This document shows positions 31,987 to 42,242 of a stretch of DNA of 64,000 bases, piece by piece. The position numbers were made by a program, and so were the translations under genes. The stretch's first letter is position 1, and every line of letters starts with the position of its first letter. The DNA lies in NCBI RefSeq assembly GCF_003367175.1, contig NZ_QRGA01000018.1:1-64000 (forward strand), read 5' to 3'. The notes beneath the pieces were generated by a model that was given only the letters and a program-made list of their open reading frames with translations, was not told the DNA's origin and did no database searches. This DNA is from Trinickia dinghuensis (GTDB lineage: Bacteria; Pseudomonadota; Gammaproteobacteria; Burkholderiales; Burkholderiaceae).

Positions 31987-32532
31987 ATGCCTGCCCTCAA
32001 AGTCTCCCCTGCCCAGCGCGCCGACTTGCGCTCTCAAGCCCACGCGCTCAAACCGGTCGTCCTGATCGGGGCCGAAGGGCTGACCGACGCCGTGCTGGCC
32101 GAAATCAAGGTTCACCTCGCCGCACACGAACTCATCAAGATCCGCGTGTTCGGCGACGAACGCGAGGAGCGTGTCGCCGTCTATGACGCGATCTGCGACA
32201 CGCTGAACGCCGCGCCCATCCAGCATATCGGCAAATTGCTCGTGATCTGGAAGCCCGAGGCGGCGCCTGTGAGCAAGAGCACGGGAGCCAAGAGCGCCAA
32301 GGGCAAAACCGCACTGCCCACGGCCCGCGAAGCGGCGGCCGATACCGGCAAGCGCGGCGCGGCGCCCCGCGTCGTCAAGGTCGTCAAGCAATCGCAATCG
32401 GAAACCTTGCGGCGGCCGAAGGCACAAAAAGTGCGCGTGCTCGGCAACGAGCGCGTCACGGCCGGCGGCACCGTCAAACGCGCGAAAAAGCGCCAAACGG
32501 GCGCGAAGCGTCAACATCAAACGGCGAAATAA
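31987..32532 (+). CDS. yhbY: YhbY-type CRM-domain RNA-binding protein with basic tail
   Basis: The first 95 residues are a CRM domain: LKPVVLIGAEGLTDAVLAEI, then HELIKIRVFG and QHIGKLLVIWK, with the GxxG RNA-binding loop. YhbY associates with pre-50S ribosomal particles. The product is 181 residues, against about 97 in E. coli. The extra 85 residues are Lys/Arg/Ala-rich and low complexity, ending KKRQTGAKRQHQTAK, and probably bind RNA non-specifically. It diverges from rlmE (145-base gap), the conserved arrangement, and both act on the large ribosomal subunit. Confidence 0.9.
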   Translation: MPALKVSPAQRADLRSQAHALKPVVLIGAEGLTDAVLAEIKVHLAAHELIKIRVFGDEREERVAVYDAICDTLNAAPIQHIGKLLVIWKPEAAPVSKSTGAKSAKGKTALPTAREAAADTGKRGAAPRVVKVVKQSQSETLRRPKAQKVRVLGNERVTAGGTVKRAKKRQTGAKRQHQTAK

Positions 32533-32582
32533 GCCGAAACGAGCTGCGGCGCACCGCCCATGCGCGGTGCGCGCTCGCCGTA

Positions 32583-33086
32583 TCAGGCGGTCACGCCCGC
32601 CTGCCGCTCGGCGCCCTGCGCCGGCGTACCTGCCGGCAGCATCCACACCAGCGCCAAACCCAGCAGCGTTTCGACGACATAGAACAATGTCGCGATGCCG
32701 TGCAGCAGACCGAAGCGCGCCGCGTACTGCGAGTGCGCCAGGTCGAGCCCCGCGGCACGAGCCGATTCGCGCAGCGCATCCATGAACGGCTGCAGGCCGA
32801 AATAGCCGATCAGCACGCACAGCAGCATGCCGACGACGAGCCAGCGCAGCCGGCGATAGCCCGCCGCACCGCGCCGCACGAGCATGTTGCCGAGCGCGAG
32901 CGACAAAATGCCGCATGCCACGCCGAGGAAAGCCTCGATCCGGAACAGCCGTGCCGCGACGTCGCCAGCCATCGCGCGTTCAAGCGTCGTAAAAAGCGTA
33001 GGCGCGACGACATAGCCGATCGTCAGCGCGCTGCCGACCCAAATCAAGATCAGCAGCCGAAATACGCGATGGGGAGCGGAAGACAC
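32583..33086 (-). CDS. DUF4149 membrane protein
   Basis: A 167-residue protein with four hydrophobic helices: LLILIWVGSALTIGYVVAP, FLGVACGILSLALGNML, WLVVGMLLCVLIGYFGLQPF and LLHGIATLFYVVETLLGLAL. These match the DUF4149 family, often found beside greA in betaproteobacteria. It starts 18 bases after the greA stop and is likely cotranscribed with it. Function unknown. Confidence 0.8.
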   Translation of the reverse strand: MSSAPHRVFRLLILIWVGSALTIGYVVAPTLFTTLERAMAGDVAARLFRIEAFLGVACGILSLALGNMLVRRGAAGYRRLRWLVVGMLLCVLIGYFGLQPFMDALRESARAAGLDLAHSQYAARFGLLHGIATLFYVVETLLGLALVWMLPAGTPAQGAERQAGVTA

Positions 33087-33104
33087 GACGTGTGCTCTCG
33101 TCGA

Positions 33105-33581
33105 TCAGACGTAACGCACGGAGATGATTTCGTACTCGCGCACGCCGCTCGGTGCTTGAACCGCGGCGACGTCGCCTTCCAACTTACCGATCAAGGCGCG
33201 CGCGATCGGCGAGCTGACCGAAATGAGACCGTGATCGATGTCGGCTTCGTCGTCGCCGACGATTTGATAGGTGACCTTGTCGCCCGAGTCGAGATCCTCG
33301 AGATCGACCGTGGCCGCGAACACCACGCGGCCTTCCGCGTCGAGCGCGGAGGGATCGATCACTTGCGCGGCGGCCAGCTTCGATTCGATCTCGGCGATGC
33401 GCCCTTCGATGAAGCCCTGCTTTTCCTTCGCGGCGTCATATTCGGCGTTTTCGGACAAATCGCCCTGGGCGCGCGCCTCGGCGATCGAGTTGATGACGGA
33501 CGGACGCTCGACCGATTTCAAGCGCTGCAGTTCGTCGCGCAGTTGATCGGCGCCACGCTTCGTCAATGGAATCGTGCTCAT
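33105..33581 (-). CDS. greA: Transcription elongation factor GreA
   Basis: GreA rescues backtracked RNA polymerase by stimulating cleavage of the nascent RNA 3' end. The 158-residue protein has the N-terminal coiled coil with the tip acidic pair in [18 protein letters not shown] and the C-terminal FKBP-like domain containing [14 protein letters not shown]. Length is normal. It lies downstream of carB, separated by a hairpin terminator with a long loop (33612-33679). Confidence 0.97.
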   Translation of the reverse strand: MSTIPLTKRGADQLRDELQRLKSVERPSVINSIAEARAQGDLSENAEYDAAKEKQGFIEGRIAEIESKLAAAQVIDPSALDAEGRVVFAATVDLEDLDSGDKVTYQIVGDDEADIDHGLISVSSPIARALIGKLEGDVAAVQAPSGVREYEIISVRYV

Positions 33582-33611
33582 AGACAGACCAGTAACCCAA
33601 AAAACGGAAAT

Positions 33612-33679
33612 AAAAAAGCACCGCGGTTAAGTGCATCCCGCCTTATGAACGACTTCGACAGGACGCCGCTTAACCGCGG
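33612..33679 (-). terminator. Long-loop terminator between carB and greA
   Basis: CCGCGGTTAAG (33621-33631) and CTTAACCGCGG (33669-33679) form a perfect 11-base stem with a 37-base loop. On the minus strand the stem is followed by TGC and a run of six T. The large loop is unusual for a plain terminator and leaves room for an alternative fold. Confidence 0.7.
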
Positions 33680-33726
33680 CATGGTGGGGCGTGATGCGAC
33701 CCCAGCGTGTTGGTGTAACCGAACGA

Positions 33727-36700
33727 TTAGTTTAGGCGACCGTGAAGGCCTTGTAAATCATAGACTTCCAAGTTCTTCAGGTAGCGCAGACCTTCCACGG
33801 CCGCGCGCGCGCCCGACATCGTCGTGTAGTAGGTGACCTTGTTCGCCTGCGCGCTCATGCGGATCGAACGCGAATCGGCGATCGCCGCGCGCGTTTCATC
33901 GACCGTCGTGAACACGAGTGCGATCTCGCCGTTCTTGATCATGTCGACGATGTGCGGACGGCCGTCCTTGACCTTGTTCACGACCTTGACGGGGACGCCC
34001 GCCGCGGCGATCGCGGCTGCCGTGCCCTTCGTCGCGACGATCGGATAGCCGAGTTCGTGCAGCATCGCCGCCACTTCCACGGCCTTCGGCTTGTCGGCAT
34101 CCATGACCGTCAGCAGCACCGTGCCCGACTCGGGCAGGCGCGAGCCGGCCGCGAGCTGCGACTTGAACAGCGCCTCGCCGAACGTCTGCCCCACGCCCAT
34201 GACTTCGCCCGTCGAACGCATCTCGGGCCCGAGCACCGGATCGACGCTCGGGAACTTCACGAACGGGAACACGGCTTCCTTGACGCTGAAGTAAGGCGGC
34301 TCGATTTCCTTCGTCACCTTCTGCTCATCGAGCGACTGGCCGACCATCGCGCGCGCCGCAATCTTCGCGAGCGGCAGGCTGGTCGCCTTCGACACGTACG
34401 GCACCGTACGCGATGCGCGCGGATTCACTTCGAGCACGTAGATGACGTCGTCGACGCCGCCGCTCTCGCTGCGCACCTGCTGGATCGCGAACTGCACGTT
34501 CATGAGGCCGACGACGTTCAGCGCTTTCGCCATCGCCGCCGTCTGGCGCTTCAGTTCGGCCACGGTCGCCTTCGACAGCGAATACGGCGGCAGCGAGCAA
34601 GCCGAATCGCCCGAGTGAACGCCCGCTTGTTCGATGTGCTCCATCACGCCGCCGATGAAGACATTCTTACCATCGGAGATGCAATCGACGTCGCATTCGA
34701 TCGCGTCGTTCAAGAAGCGATCGAGCAGCACCGGCGAATCGTTCGAGACCTTCACGGCCTCGCGCATGTAGCGTTCGAGATCGCGCGGCTCGTGCACGAT
34801 TTCCATCGCGCGGCCACCCAGCACGTACGACGGACGCACGACGAGCGGATAGCCGATTTCATCGGCCAGCGAGAGCGCCTCGTTTTCCGCGCGCGCGGTG
34901 CGGTTCGGCGGCTGGCGCAAGCCGAGTTCTTGCAGCAGCTTCTGGAAGCGCTCGCGATCCTCGGCGGCATCGATCATGTCGGGCGACGTGCCGACGATCG
35001 GCACGCCGTTCGCTTCGAGATCGAGCGCAAGCTTGAGCGGCGTCTGCCCCCCGTATTGCACGATCACGCCGAGCGGCTTTTCCTTGTCGACGATCTCGAG
35101 GACGTCTTCGAGCGTCAGCGGCTCGAAGTACAGGCGATCCGACGTGTCGTAGTCGGTCGACACCGTCTCAGGGTTGCAGTTGACCATGATCGTCTCATAG
35201 CCGTCCTCGCGCATCGCGAGCGCCGCATGCACGCAGCAGTAATCGAATTCGATGCCCTGCCCGATCCGGTTCGGCCCGCCGCCGAGCACCATGATCTTCT
35301 TGTTCGACGTGGGCTGTGCCTCGCACTCTTCCTCGTACGTCGAGTACATGTAGGCCGTCTTCGTGGCGAATTCGGCCGCGCAGGTATCCACGCGCTTGTA
35401 GACGGGGCGCACGTTCAGCTCGATGCGGCGATTGCGCACGTCGGCCGCGGTTGCCGACAGCAGCTTCGCCAGACGGCGATCGGAGAACCCGCCGCGCTTG
35501 AGGAACAGCAGTTCGTCCTTGGAAAGGCTTTGCAGCGTGCGGCCGGCCAGCGCCTTTTCCGTCTTCACGATGTCTTCGATCTGCGCGAGGAACCACGGAT
35601 CGATCGCCGTTTCCTCGAACACTTCCTCGATCGACATGCCGAGACGGAAAGCATCGCCGACATACCAAATCCGCTCGGGGCCCGTATCGCCGATTTCGCG
35701 CACGACTTCATCGCGATCGGCCGTCTTTTCGTCGAGGCCGTCGACACCGACTTCGAGGCCGCGCAGCGCCTTTTGGAACGACTCTTGGAACGTGCGGCCG
35801 ATCGCCATCACTTCGCCGACCGACTTCATCTGCGTCGTCAGACGCGAATCGGCTTCGCGGAACTTCTCGAACGCGAAGCGCGGAATCTTGGTCACGACGT
35901 AGTCGATCGTCGGCTCGAACGAGGCCGGGGTCTGCCCGCCCGTGATTTCGTTCTTGAGCTCGTCGAGCGTGTAGCCGCAGGCGAGCTTGGCCGCGACCTT
36001 CGCGATCGGGAAGCCCGTTGCCTTCGAGGCCAGCGCCGACGAACGCGACACGCGCGGATTCATTTCGATGACGATGACGCGGCCGTCGCGCGGATTGATG
36101 GCGAACTGCACGTTGGAACCGCCGGTATCGACGCCGATCTCGCGCAGCACGGCGAGCGAAGCGTTACGCAGCAGCTGGTATTCCTTGTCCGTCAGCGTTT
36201 GGGCCGGCGCGACCGTGATCGAATCGCCCGTGTGGATGCCCATCGGGTCGAGATTTTCGATCGAGCAGACGATGATGCAGTTATCGGCGCGATCGCGCAC
36301 GACTTCCATCTCGTACTCTTTCCAGCCGAGCAGCGACTCTTCGATCAACAGTTCGCGCGTGGGCGACAGATCGAGCCCGCGGCGGCAAATTTCCTCGAAT
36401 TCCTGCTTGTTGTAGGCGATGCCGCCGCCGGAACCACCGAGCGTGAACGACGGACGGATGACGATCGGATAGCCGGAGCCGCCCACGAGCGCCGCGATGT
36501 CGGCGTGGACCTTGAGCGCCTCTTCCATCGAATGCGCGGTGCCCGACTTCGCCGAGCCGAGCCCGATCTTCGTCATGGCGTCCTTGAACTTCTGACGATC
36601 CTCTGCCTTGTCGATCGCCTCGGGCGAAGCGCCGATCAACTCGACGCCGTACTTGGTCAGCACGCCGTGGTGATGCAGATCGAGCGCGCAATTGAGCGCC

Positions 36701-36981
36701 GTCTGGCCGCCCATCGTCGGCAGGATCGCGTCGGGGCGCTCCTTGTCGATGATGCGCTCGACGACTTCCCAGGTGATCGGCTCGATGTAGGTGACGTCGG
36801 CCGTGTTCGGGTCGGTCATGATCGTCGCCGGATTGCTGTTGACGAGGATGACCTTGTAGCCCTCTTCACGCAACGCCTTGCAGGCTTGGGCGCCCGAGTA
36901 GTCGAACTCGCACGCCTGACCGATGATGATCGGCCCCGCGCCGATGATGAGAATGCTCTTGATGTCTGTCCGCTTCGGCAT
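33727..36981 (-). CDS. carB: Carbamoyl-phosphate synthase large subunit
   Basis: CarB makes carbamoyl phosphate from bicarbonate, ATP and glutamine-derived ammonia, for pyrimidines and arginine. The 1084-residue protein carries two homologous ATP-grasp halves ([20 protein letters not shown] in the first, [20 protein letters not shown] in the second). A C-terminal MGS-like allosteric domain starts near [18 protein letters not shown]. The open frame extends 26 codons upstream of the conserved start [20 protein letters not shown]. It starts 78 bases after the carA stop, and a terminator follows it. Confidence 0.98.
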   Translation of the reverse strand: MPKRTDIKSILIIGAGPIIIGQACEFDYSGAQACKALREEGYKVILVNSNPATIMTDPNTADVTYIEPITWEVVERIIDKERPDAILPTMGGQTALNCALDLHHHGVLTKYGVELIGASPEAIDKAEDRQKFKDAMTKIGLGSAKSGTAHSMEEALKVHADIAALVGGSGYPIVIRPSFTLGGSGGGIAYNKQEFEEICRRGLDLSPTRELLIEESLLGWKEYEMEVVRDRADNCIIVCSIENLDPMGIHTGDSITVAPAQTLTDKEYQLLRNASLAVLREIGVDTGGSNVQFAINPRDGRVIVIEMNPRVSRSSALASKATGFPIAKVAAKLACGYTLDELKNEITGGQTPASFEPTIDYVVTKIPRFAFEKFREADSRLTTQMKSVGEVMAIGRTFQESFQKALRGLEVGVDGLDEKTADRDEVVREIGDTGPERIWYVGDAFRLGMSIEEVFEETAIDPWFLAQIEDIVKTEKALAGRTLQSLSKDELLFLKRGGFSDRRLAKLLSATAADVRNRRIELNVRPVYKRVDTCAAEFATKTAYMYSTYEEECEAQPTSNKKIMVLGGGPNRIGQGIEFDYCCVHAALAMREDGYETIMVNCNPETVSTDYDTSDRLYFEPLTLEDVLEIVDKEKPLGVIVQYGGQTPLKLALDLEANGVPIVGTSPDMIDAAEDRERFQKLLQELGLRQPPNRTARAENEALSLADEIGYPLVVRPSYVLGGRAMEIVHEPRDLERYMREAVKVSNDSPVLLDRFLNDAIECDVDCISDGKNVFIGGVMEHIEQAGVHSGDSACSLPPYSLSKATVAELKRQTAAMAKALNVVGLMNVQFAIQQVRSESGGVDDVIYVLEVNPRASRTVPYVSKATSLPLAKIAARAMVGQSLDEQKVTKEIEPPYFSVKEAVFPFVKFPSVDPVLGPEMRSTGEVMGVGQTFGEALFKSQLAAGSRLPESGTVLLTVMDADKPKAVEVAAMLHELGYPIVATKGTAAAIAAAGVPVKVVNKVKDGRPHIVDMIKNGEIALVFTTVDETRAAIADSRSIRMSAQANKVTYYTTMSGARAAVEGLRYLKNLEVYDLQGLHGRLN

Positions 36982-37059
36982 AACGCTCTCGCTAATGTCT
37001 TTCGTCTTTCTGGTGTCTTCGATGGGCGGCGGCGCGCCTCGCGCGCCGCGGCGCTGCAA

Positions 37060-38208
37060 TTAAGCGGCGGCGCTGCCGCGCTTGGCGTCCATCAACGCCG
37101 TGAAGCGATCGAACAGGTAGCCGATGTCATGCGGCCCCGGCGATGCTTCGGGGTGGCCCTGGAAGCAGAACGCAGGCTTATCGGTCAGCTCGAAGCCTTG
37201 CAGCGTGCCGTCGAACAACGAGATATGCGTCACGCGCGTGTTCGCGGGCAGCGTGTTCGCATCGACGGCGAACCCGTGGTTCTGCGACGTGATGACGACG
37301 CGGCCGTCGGCCAAATCCTTGACCGGGTGGTTCGCGCCGTGGTGGCCCGTCTTCATCTTGACCGTCTTGCCGCCGACGGCCAGACCCATGATCTGGTGAC
37401 CGAGGCAGATGCCGAACGTCGGAATGCCGCGTTCGATGAATTCCTTCGTGGCCGCGATCGCATAATCGCAGGGCTCCGGATCCCCCGGGCCGTTCGAGAG
37501 GAAGATGCCGTCGGGATTGAGCGCCAGCGCCTCGGCGGCGCTCGCTTGAGCGGGCAGGACCGTCACGTGGCAGCCGCGCTCGGCCAGCATGCGCAAGATG
37601 TTGTACTTCACGCCGTAATCGAACGCGACGACGCGGTATTTGGGCGCGCGCTGCGCACCGAAGCCCGTGCCGAGGCGCCATTCGGTCTGCGTCCACTCAT
37701 AGGGCTTGGCGGTGCTAACGACCTTCGCGAGGTCCATGCCCGCGAGGCCCGGGAACGAACGGGCCAACTCGACCGCCTTCGTTTCGTCATCGCTGCCTGC
37801 GAGAATGCAGCCGTTTTGGGCGCCCTTGTCGCGCAAAATGCGCGTGAGGCGCCGCGTGTCGATGCCGGCGATCGCCACGACGTTTTCAGCCTGGAGGTAC
37901 TCGCCGAGCGTGCGCTCCATGCGGAAGTTCGACGCGCGCAGGGGCAGATCGCGCACGATCAGGCCGGCGGCGTGGACCTTCGTCGATTCGACGTCCTCGG
38001 CGTTCACGCCGACGTTGCCGATGTGGGGGTACGTCAGCGTCACGATCTGACGCGCGTAGCTCGGGTCAGTCAGGATTTCTTGATAGCCGGTGATGGCGGT
38101 ATTGAACACGACTTCGCCGATGGTATGACCAGCCGCGCCGATGGCATAGCCGCGAAAAATCGTGCCGTCGGCGAGTGCAAGCAGAGCGGGAGGAAAAGAC
38201 GGCAACAC
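37060..38208 (-). CDS. carA: Carbamoyl-phosphate synthase small subunit
   Basis: CarA is the glutamine amidotransferase subunit that passes ammonia to CarB. The 382-residue protein has the N-terminal structural domain ([35 protein letters not shown]) and the class I GATase domain. The catalytic cysteine is in [11 protein letters not shown] and the His-Glu pair in [14 protein letters not shown] promoter about 285 bases upstream would give a long leader before the start, a place where pyrimidine or arginine control could act. A start at 38208 agrees with the family N-terminus. Confidence 0.98.
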   Translation of the reverse strand: MLPSFPPALLALADGTIFRGYAIGAAGHTIGEVVFNTAITGYQEILTDPSYARQIVTLTYPHIGNVGVNAEDVESTKVHAAGLIVRDLPLRASNFRMERTLGEYLQAENVVAIAGIDTRRLTRILRDKGAQNGCILAGSDDETKAVELARSFPGLAGMDLAKVVSTAKPYEWTQTEWRLGTGFGAQRAPKYRVVAFDYGVKYNILRMLAERGCHVTVLPAQASAAEALALNPDGIFLSNGPGDPEPCDYAIAATKEFIERGIPTFGICLGHQIMGLAVGGKTVKMKTGHHGANHPVKDLADGRVVITSQNHGFAVDANTLPANTRVTHISLFDGTLQGFELTDKPAFCFQGHPEASPGPHDIGYLFDRFTALMDAKRGSAAA

Positions 38209-38486
38209 GGGGAGGCTCCTTCAGGAACACCCTGTTGCCGACCTGTTTATCCGACCACACGAACGCTCGTGGCTGTCGCCGCGCTCGCCATCGGATGGTC
38301 GAAGTCGACTAGGCGATGGCTGGCGGCGTGGCGCGAGTTCGTGCGCTGCTGCGACGACACGAACGGTGCTCGAGGCTTCGATCCGTTGACCGGAAGGGCT
38401 CGGCGGCACGGCTCGCGATGACGGCGCGCGGCGGATGAACGGGATGTAGGAGGTAGGCGCTAGGGTGCGGGTTGGATAGTGCAAAC

Positions 38487-38522
38487 TTTCGAATTATAGC
38501 TCGAAACACCCCTTCCCTACAA
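38487..38522 (-). promoter_or_regulatory. Candidate carA promoter inside a small palindrome
   Basis: On the minus strand, TTGTAG (38522-38517), 18 bases and TATAAT (38498-38493) make a good sigma-70 promoter. The -10 box is flanked by the perfect inverted repeat TTTCGA / TCGAAA (38487-38492 and 38501-38506), which could be an operator. Transcription from here gives a leader of about 278 bases. The rest of 38209-38734 shows no gene. Confidence 0.6.
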
Positions 38523-38610
38523 TTCGAAGTTACGCCGGGAACGTCGCGACACGCTCCGCTCGACTCGGCCGGGGGCGCTCCGACGATGCTACACCCGCGG
38601 GCGAGCGGCG

Positions 38611-38652
38611 CAAACGAAAACGCCGCCGCTATTCCGGAGAAGAGCGACGGCG
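38611..38652 (-). terminator. Terminator downstream of the MltD-type gene
   Basis: CGCCGCCGCT (38621-38630) and AGCGACGGCG (38643-38652) pair over ten positions with one G-U and a 12-base loop. On the minus strand TTTTCGTTTG follows. It lies 83 bases after the stop of the lytic transglycosylase gene. Confidence 0.7.
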
Positions 38653-38734
38653 CTGCAGGCAACGTGAGGTGTATCGGAGCATCAGCCTTGCGCCGCCCCC
38701 GCGGCACATGGGTCACCTCGCGGAAAACCGCTTG

Positions 38735-40432
38735 TTATGACTTACGCTTTGGCTTACGCGTGTCGGTCGCGACCTTTTCGCTCTTTCCGCCCTTTTCATG
38801 GGCAGACGCGGCTTTCGATGCCTTTTCCAACGGCTTCGAAGCGACGGCGGCGGACTTCTCGACCTTGCCCTTCACCGGCTTCGCCGCATGCGCGGCGGCT
38901 TTGGCCATCGTGACGTGGACACGGCCCTTCGGGCCCTTATCGTAGCGCGATTTCGGCTTCATGTCGGCCGCGCGCGCGTCGATCCGCTCGATGTGCGCGT
39001 TCGCGGGAATCGCGGTCGCGATCTTTTGCGGCCCCGGTTCGGCCGGCATCGCCTTGCCGACGGGCACGTGCAGCACGATGACCTGTCCTGGCATCGCCTC
39101 CGAGCGATGCGTCCTGTTCCAGGCCTTGAGTTGGCCCATCGAAACACCGTAGCGCGCGGCGATGGCCTCCATCGACTGCTTGCGGCGCACGCGAATCAGC
39201 ATCTTGCGCGTATCGGGAACGTCCGGCTCCATCGCCAGCACGGCGCTCTCGGCGACGTCAGCGCTGATGTCCTCGTCGTCGTCATCGGCGCGCGGAACGA
39301 CGAGCGTCGAGCCGGGCTTGAGCCGCATGCCGGCCGGGATCTTGTTGACCGACATCAGCGTCTCGGGATCGACGCCGATTTTTTCCGCGAGCGCCTGCGG
39401 GCGGACGCGTTCGGTCACGGTGTAGGTGGTCCACGACGACAACTGGCCGGCGTAGGTCTTCAAGTTGTGCTCGAACGCGCTCGCGTTGTCGAACGGCAGC
39501 AGGATCTGCGGCTGCGTCGCGCCGACGATCACCGGCTTCTTGAACGAAGGATTGAGCGCGCGGAACTCGTCCGTCGTCATGTTCGCGAGCTTGGCCGCGA
39601 CGTCGACGTCGATGTCGTGCGAGGTCGTTACCGTCACGAAGTACGGGTGGTTCGGGATGTCCGGCAGCGTCAGGCCATAGGCCTGCGGATTCATGACGAT
39701 ATTTTTGACCGCCTGCAGCTTCGGCACGTAGTTGCGCGTCTCGTTCGGCATGCGCAGGCTTTCGTAGTCGGTCGGCAAGCCGGCCGCCTGATTGCGCGCG
39801 ATCGCCCGCTGCACGTTGCCCTCGCCCCAGTTGTAGGCCGCGAGCGCAAGATACCAATCGCCGAACATGTCATGCAGGCGCGACAGATAGTCGAGCGCGG
39901 CACCGGTCGAGGCCAGCACGTCGCGACGCTCGTCCTGCCACATGTTCTGCTTGAGGTTGTAGGTGCGCCCCGTATCGGGCACGAACTGCCACATGCCGGC
40001 GGCCTTGGCGACCGACAGCGCCTGCGGGTTGTACGCCGACTCGATGAACGGCAGCAGCGCGAGTTCCGTCGGCATGTGCCGGGACTCGAGTTCCTCGACG
40101 ATGTAATACAGGTACTTCTGCGAGCGCTCCGTCATGCGCTGGACGTAGTCGGGACGCTGCGCATACCAATTGGCCTGCATGTCCACCAAATCATTGTTCA
40201 GATCAGGAATCTGAAAACCGCGACGGATGCGTGCCCAAAGATCGGAATCGGCGGTGGTCAGCTGAGTGACGGAGCTCTTGTCGACGTCGATGGTCTGCTT
40301 GGCGGCGGTGATGCGGACGGAGTCGGTGGCGTTGGCGGGGTTGGAAGCGTCGGAGGCTGGGGGCGCCGTCGGTCCTTGGCTTGCGCACGCGGCAAGCATC
40401 AAAACCAACAGTGCACTGAAGATAAATCGCAT
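38735..40432 (-). CDS. MltD-type membrane-bound lytic murein transglycosylase with LysM
   Basis: The 565-residue lipoprotein cleaves peptidoglycan glycan strands. The signal MRFIFSALLVLMLAAC has a lipobox with the lipidated Cys16. An SLT domain holds the catalytic Glu131 in PFIESAYNPQ and GMWQFVPDTGRTY. A LysM-like glycan-binding repeat lies around IRVRRKQSMEAIAARYGVSM (about residue 415), with a more divergent one before it. The last 80 residues are Lys/Ala-rich (PVKGKVEKSAAVASKP) and may bind cell-wall polymers. The frame extends 17 codons upstream, but the lipoprotein signal fixes the start. E. coli MltD has the same layout without the basic tail and lies next to gloB, as here. Confidence 0.9.
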   Translation of the reverse strand: MRFIFSALLVLMLAACASQGPTAPPASDASNPANATDSVRITAAKQTIDVDKSSVTQLTTADSDLWARIRRGFQIPDLNNDLVDMQANWYAQRPDYVQRMTERSQKYLYYIVEELESRHMPTELALLPFIESAYNPQALSVAKAAGMWQFVPDTGRTYNLKQNMWQDERRDVLASTGAALDYLSRLHDMFGDWYLALAAYNWGEGNVQRAIARNQAAGLPTDYESLRMPNETRNYVPKLQAVKNIVMNPQAYGLTLPDIPNHPYFVTVTTSHDIDVDVAAKLANMTTDEFRALNPSFKKPVIVGATQPQILLPFDNASAFEHNLKTYAGQLSSWTTYTVTERVRPQALAEKIGVDPETLMSVNKIPAGMRLKPGSTLVVPRADDDDEDISADVAESAVLAMEPDVPDTRKMLIRVRRKQSMEAIAARYGVSMGQLKAWNRTHRSEAMPGQVIVLHVPVGKAMPAEPGPQKIATAIPANAHIERIDARAADMKPKSRYDKGPKGRVHVTMAKAAAHAAKPVKGKVEKSAAVASKPLEKASKAASAHEKGGKSEKVATDTRKPKRKS

Positions 40433-40584
40433 GAACGTCTCTGCTTCCAAAGCTGGAAATTGCAGGCGATAGTACGAAAGCAAGCCGCCCGCGTCAACAG
40501 AAAACGATAAAAAAACCAGTCAAATCCAAGACTTGCCGCATTTCTCCGATCCATCGAACGAAAATTGCGCCGCGTGCAACACGC

Positions 40585-41376
40585 TCAGCGGAAACGATTT
40601 TTCCATTCGCGCATCAGCGTGAAGGACGTCAGCCGATCGGGTACCGTTTCATGCAGCTGTTCGGCGAGAACACGCTGAACCGCGGAATCGTCGGATCGAA
40701 GGAACGGATTGACGGCACGCTCATGCGCAATCGTCGTAGGAAGCGTGGGCACGTCGCGCTCGCGCAGCGCCGAGGCTTGGTCGTGCCATTCGCGCAGGCG
40801 CGCATTCTCCGGATCGCAGGCGAGCGCGAAACGGATGTTCGAGAGCGTGTATTCGTGGGCGCAATGCACTTGCGTCTCGCCGGGCAATGCGGCGAGTGCA
40901 TCCAGCGAGGTGAGCATCTGCGCCGGCGTGCCCTCGAACAGGCGGCCGCAGCCGCAGGCAAACAGCGTGTCGCCGCAAAAGACGTGTGGCGCGGCGCCCG
41001 CCTGCCCCGCTTGGAAATAGGCAATATGGCCGCGGGTATGCCCGGGCACGTCGAGCACGTCCAATTCGAGATGCGGCGACGGCAGCCGGACGCGATCGCC
41101 GCCGGCGAGCGGATGCGTGACGACGGGAATCGCTTCAGCGGCGGGGCCGTACACGGGAATACGGGTATCGCCTATGAGCTCGGCGACGCCGCCGACGTGG
41201 TCGGCATGGTGGTGCGTGAGTAAAATAGCGGCGAGTCGCCAGTTCCGTTTCGCGAGATACGCCCTGACCGGGGCGGCCTCGCCCGGGTCGACGGCGACGG
41301 CATCGCGCCCGTCCGATACGAGCCAGATGTAGTTGTCCGCAAACGCCGGCACCGGCACGTATTCGAGCGTATTCAT
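40585..41376 (-). CDS. gloB: Hydroxyacylglutathione hydrolase (glyoxalase II)
   Basis: GloB hydrolyses S-lactoylglutathione, the second step of methylglyoxal detoxification. The 263-residue metallo-beta-lactamase-fold protein has the metal motif THHHADHVGG at 54-63, then VLDVPGHTRGHIAYF, VFCGDTLFACGCGRLFEG and the glutathione-binding C-terminus (HEYTLSNIRFAL). The start was set at MNTLEYVPVPAFADNYIW; GTG/ATG codons lie five to six codons further upstream. Only 19 bases separate this start from the divergent methyltransferase start. A TATAAT at 41416-41411 on the minus strand could be its -10, inside the neighbour's first codons. Confidence 0.95.
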   Translation of the reverse strand: MNTLEYVPVPAFADNYIWLVSDGRDAVAVDPGEAAPVRAYLAKRNWRLAAILLTHHHADHVGGVAELIGDTRIPVYGPAAEAIPVVTHPLAGGDRVRLPSPHLELDVLDVPGHTRGHIAYFQAGQAGAAPHVFCGDTLFACGCGRLFEGTPAQMLTSLDALAALPGETQVHCAHEYTLSNIRFALACDPENARLREWHDQASALRERDVPTLPTTIAHERAVNPFLRSDDSAVQRVLAEQLHETVPDRLTSFTLMREWKNRFR

Positions 41377-41395
41377 AGGCGACGCACCCATCACG

Positions 41396-42241
41396 ATGTC
41401 TGATCGAACGATTATAGACTGGCCCGCCTGGACGGCCTCGGCGCCGGGGCGCTACGTGCTCGACTGGGAACAGGCACAGCTCGACAGCGTGGTGTCGAAC
41501 GTGTTCGGCTACCACGCGCTGCAGCTCGGCCTGCCGCAGCTCGACGCGCTGCGCGAGAACCGCATGCCCTCGCGCGCGCTCGTTCTGGACGCCGCCAGCG
41601 GGGCCAGCGCGCCTTTTACGTACCCGCCGCGCCGGCGTCAGGGCGATGTGGCCGGGCTTCCGGGGCTCGCCGGGGTTGATGGCCGCTACGCGCCGGCCGC
41701 GCGTACGACGCTCTGGTGCGATTTACTGGATTTGCCGTTCGAGGCGCAGAGCGTCGATCTGCTGGTCATGCCGCACACGCTGGAGTTTACGCGCGATCCG
41801 CACCGGCTCCTGCGCGAGGCCGAGCGGGTGCTGATGCCGGAGGGCCAGCTCGTGATCCTCGGATTCAATTCGCTGAGCTTGTGGGGTGCGCGCCAGTCGT
41901 TCGGCAAGATGACGGGCCGGCCGTTCGTGCCGGCCGCGCAGGATCTGATCGCCTTCAACCGGATCAAGGACTGGCTCAAGCTGCTCGGATTCGAACTTGA
42001 ACGCGGGCGCTTCGGCTGCTATCGTCCGCCCCTCGCCCGCGAAAACTGGCTGACGCGGTTCGCCTTCATGGAGGCGGCCGGCGATCGATGGTGGCCTATT
42101 TTCGGCGCGGCCTACATGGTGACGGCCGTCAAGCGCGTGCGCGGGATGCGGCTCGTCGGCGCGATCAAGGCGAAAAAGCCCGTGCTGGCTCCGGGTCTCG
42201 CGCCCGCCGCGACGCATAAAACACCTAACCCGAGAATATGA
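41396..42241 (+). CDS. Class I SAM-dependent methyltransferase (YafS-like)
   Basis: A 281-residue methyltransferase. The SAM-binding region is degenerate: [10 protein letters not shown] stands where the glycine-rich motif I would be, then [20 protein letters not shown] and [20 protein letters not shown], a clear methyltransferase-11 motif VI. The C-terminal half ([20 protein letters not shown]) fits the YafS family. Order gloB / yafS / rnhA / dnaQ is the same as in E. coli, which supports orthology. The substrate is unknown. It is one base upstream of the rnhA GTG start, so the two are cotranscribed. Confidence 0.83.
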   Translation: MSDRTIIDWPAWTASAPGRYVLDWEQAQLDSVVSNVFGYHALQLGLPQLDALRENRMPSRALVLDAASGASAPFTYPPRRRQGDVAGLPGLAGVDGRYAPAARTTLWCDLLDLPFEAQSVDLLVMPHTLEFTRDPHRLLREAERVLMPEGQLVILGFNSLSLWGARQSFGKMTGRPFVPAAQDLIAFNRIKDWLKLLGFELERGRFGCYRPPLARENWLTRFAFMEAAGDRWWPIFGAAYMVTAVKRVRGMRLVGAIKAKKPVLAPGLAPAATHKTPNPRI

Positions 42242-42242
42242 C

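Noticed and set aside
33952-38421. Plus-strand open frame of 1489 codons opposite carB and carA
   Set aside because: It is the antisense of two certain genes. High GC with strong third-position bias leaves the opposite strand open; the peptide is Arg/His/Asp-rich with no domain.
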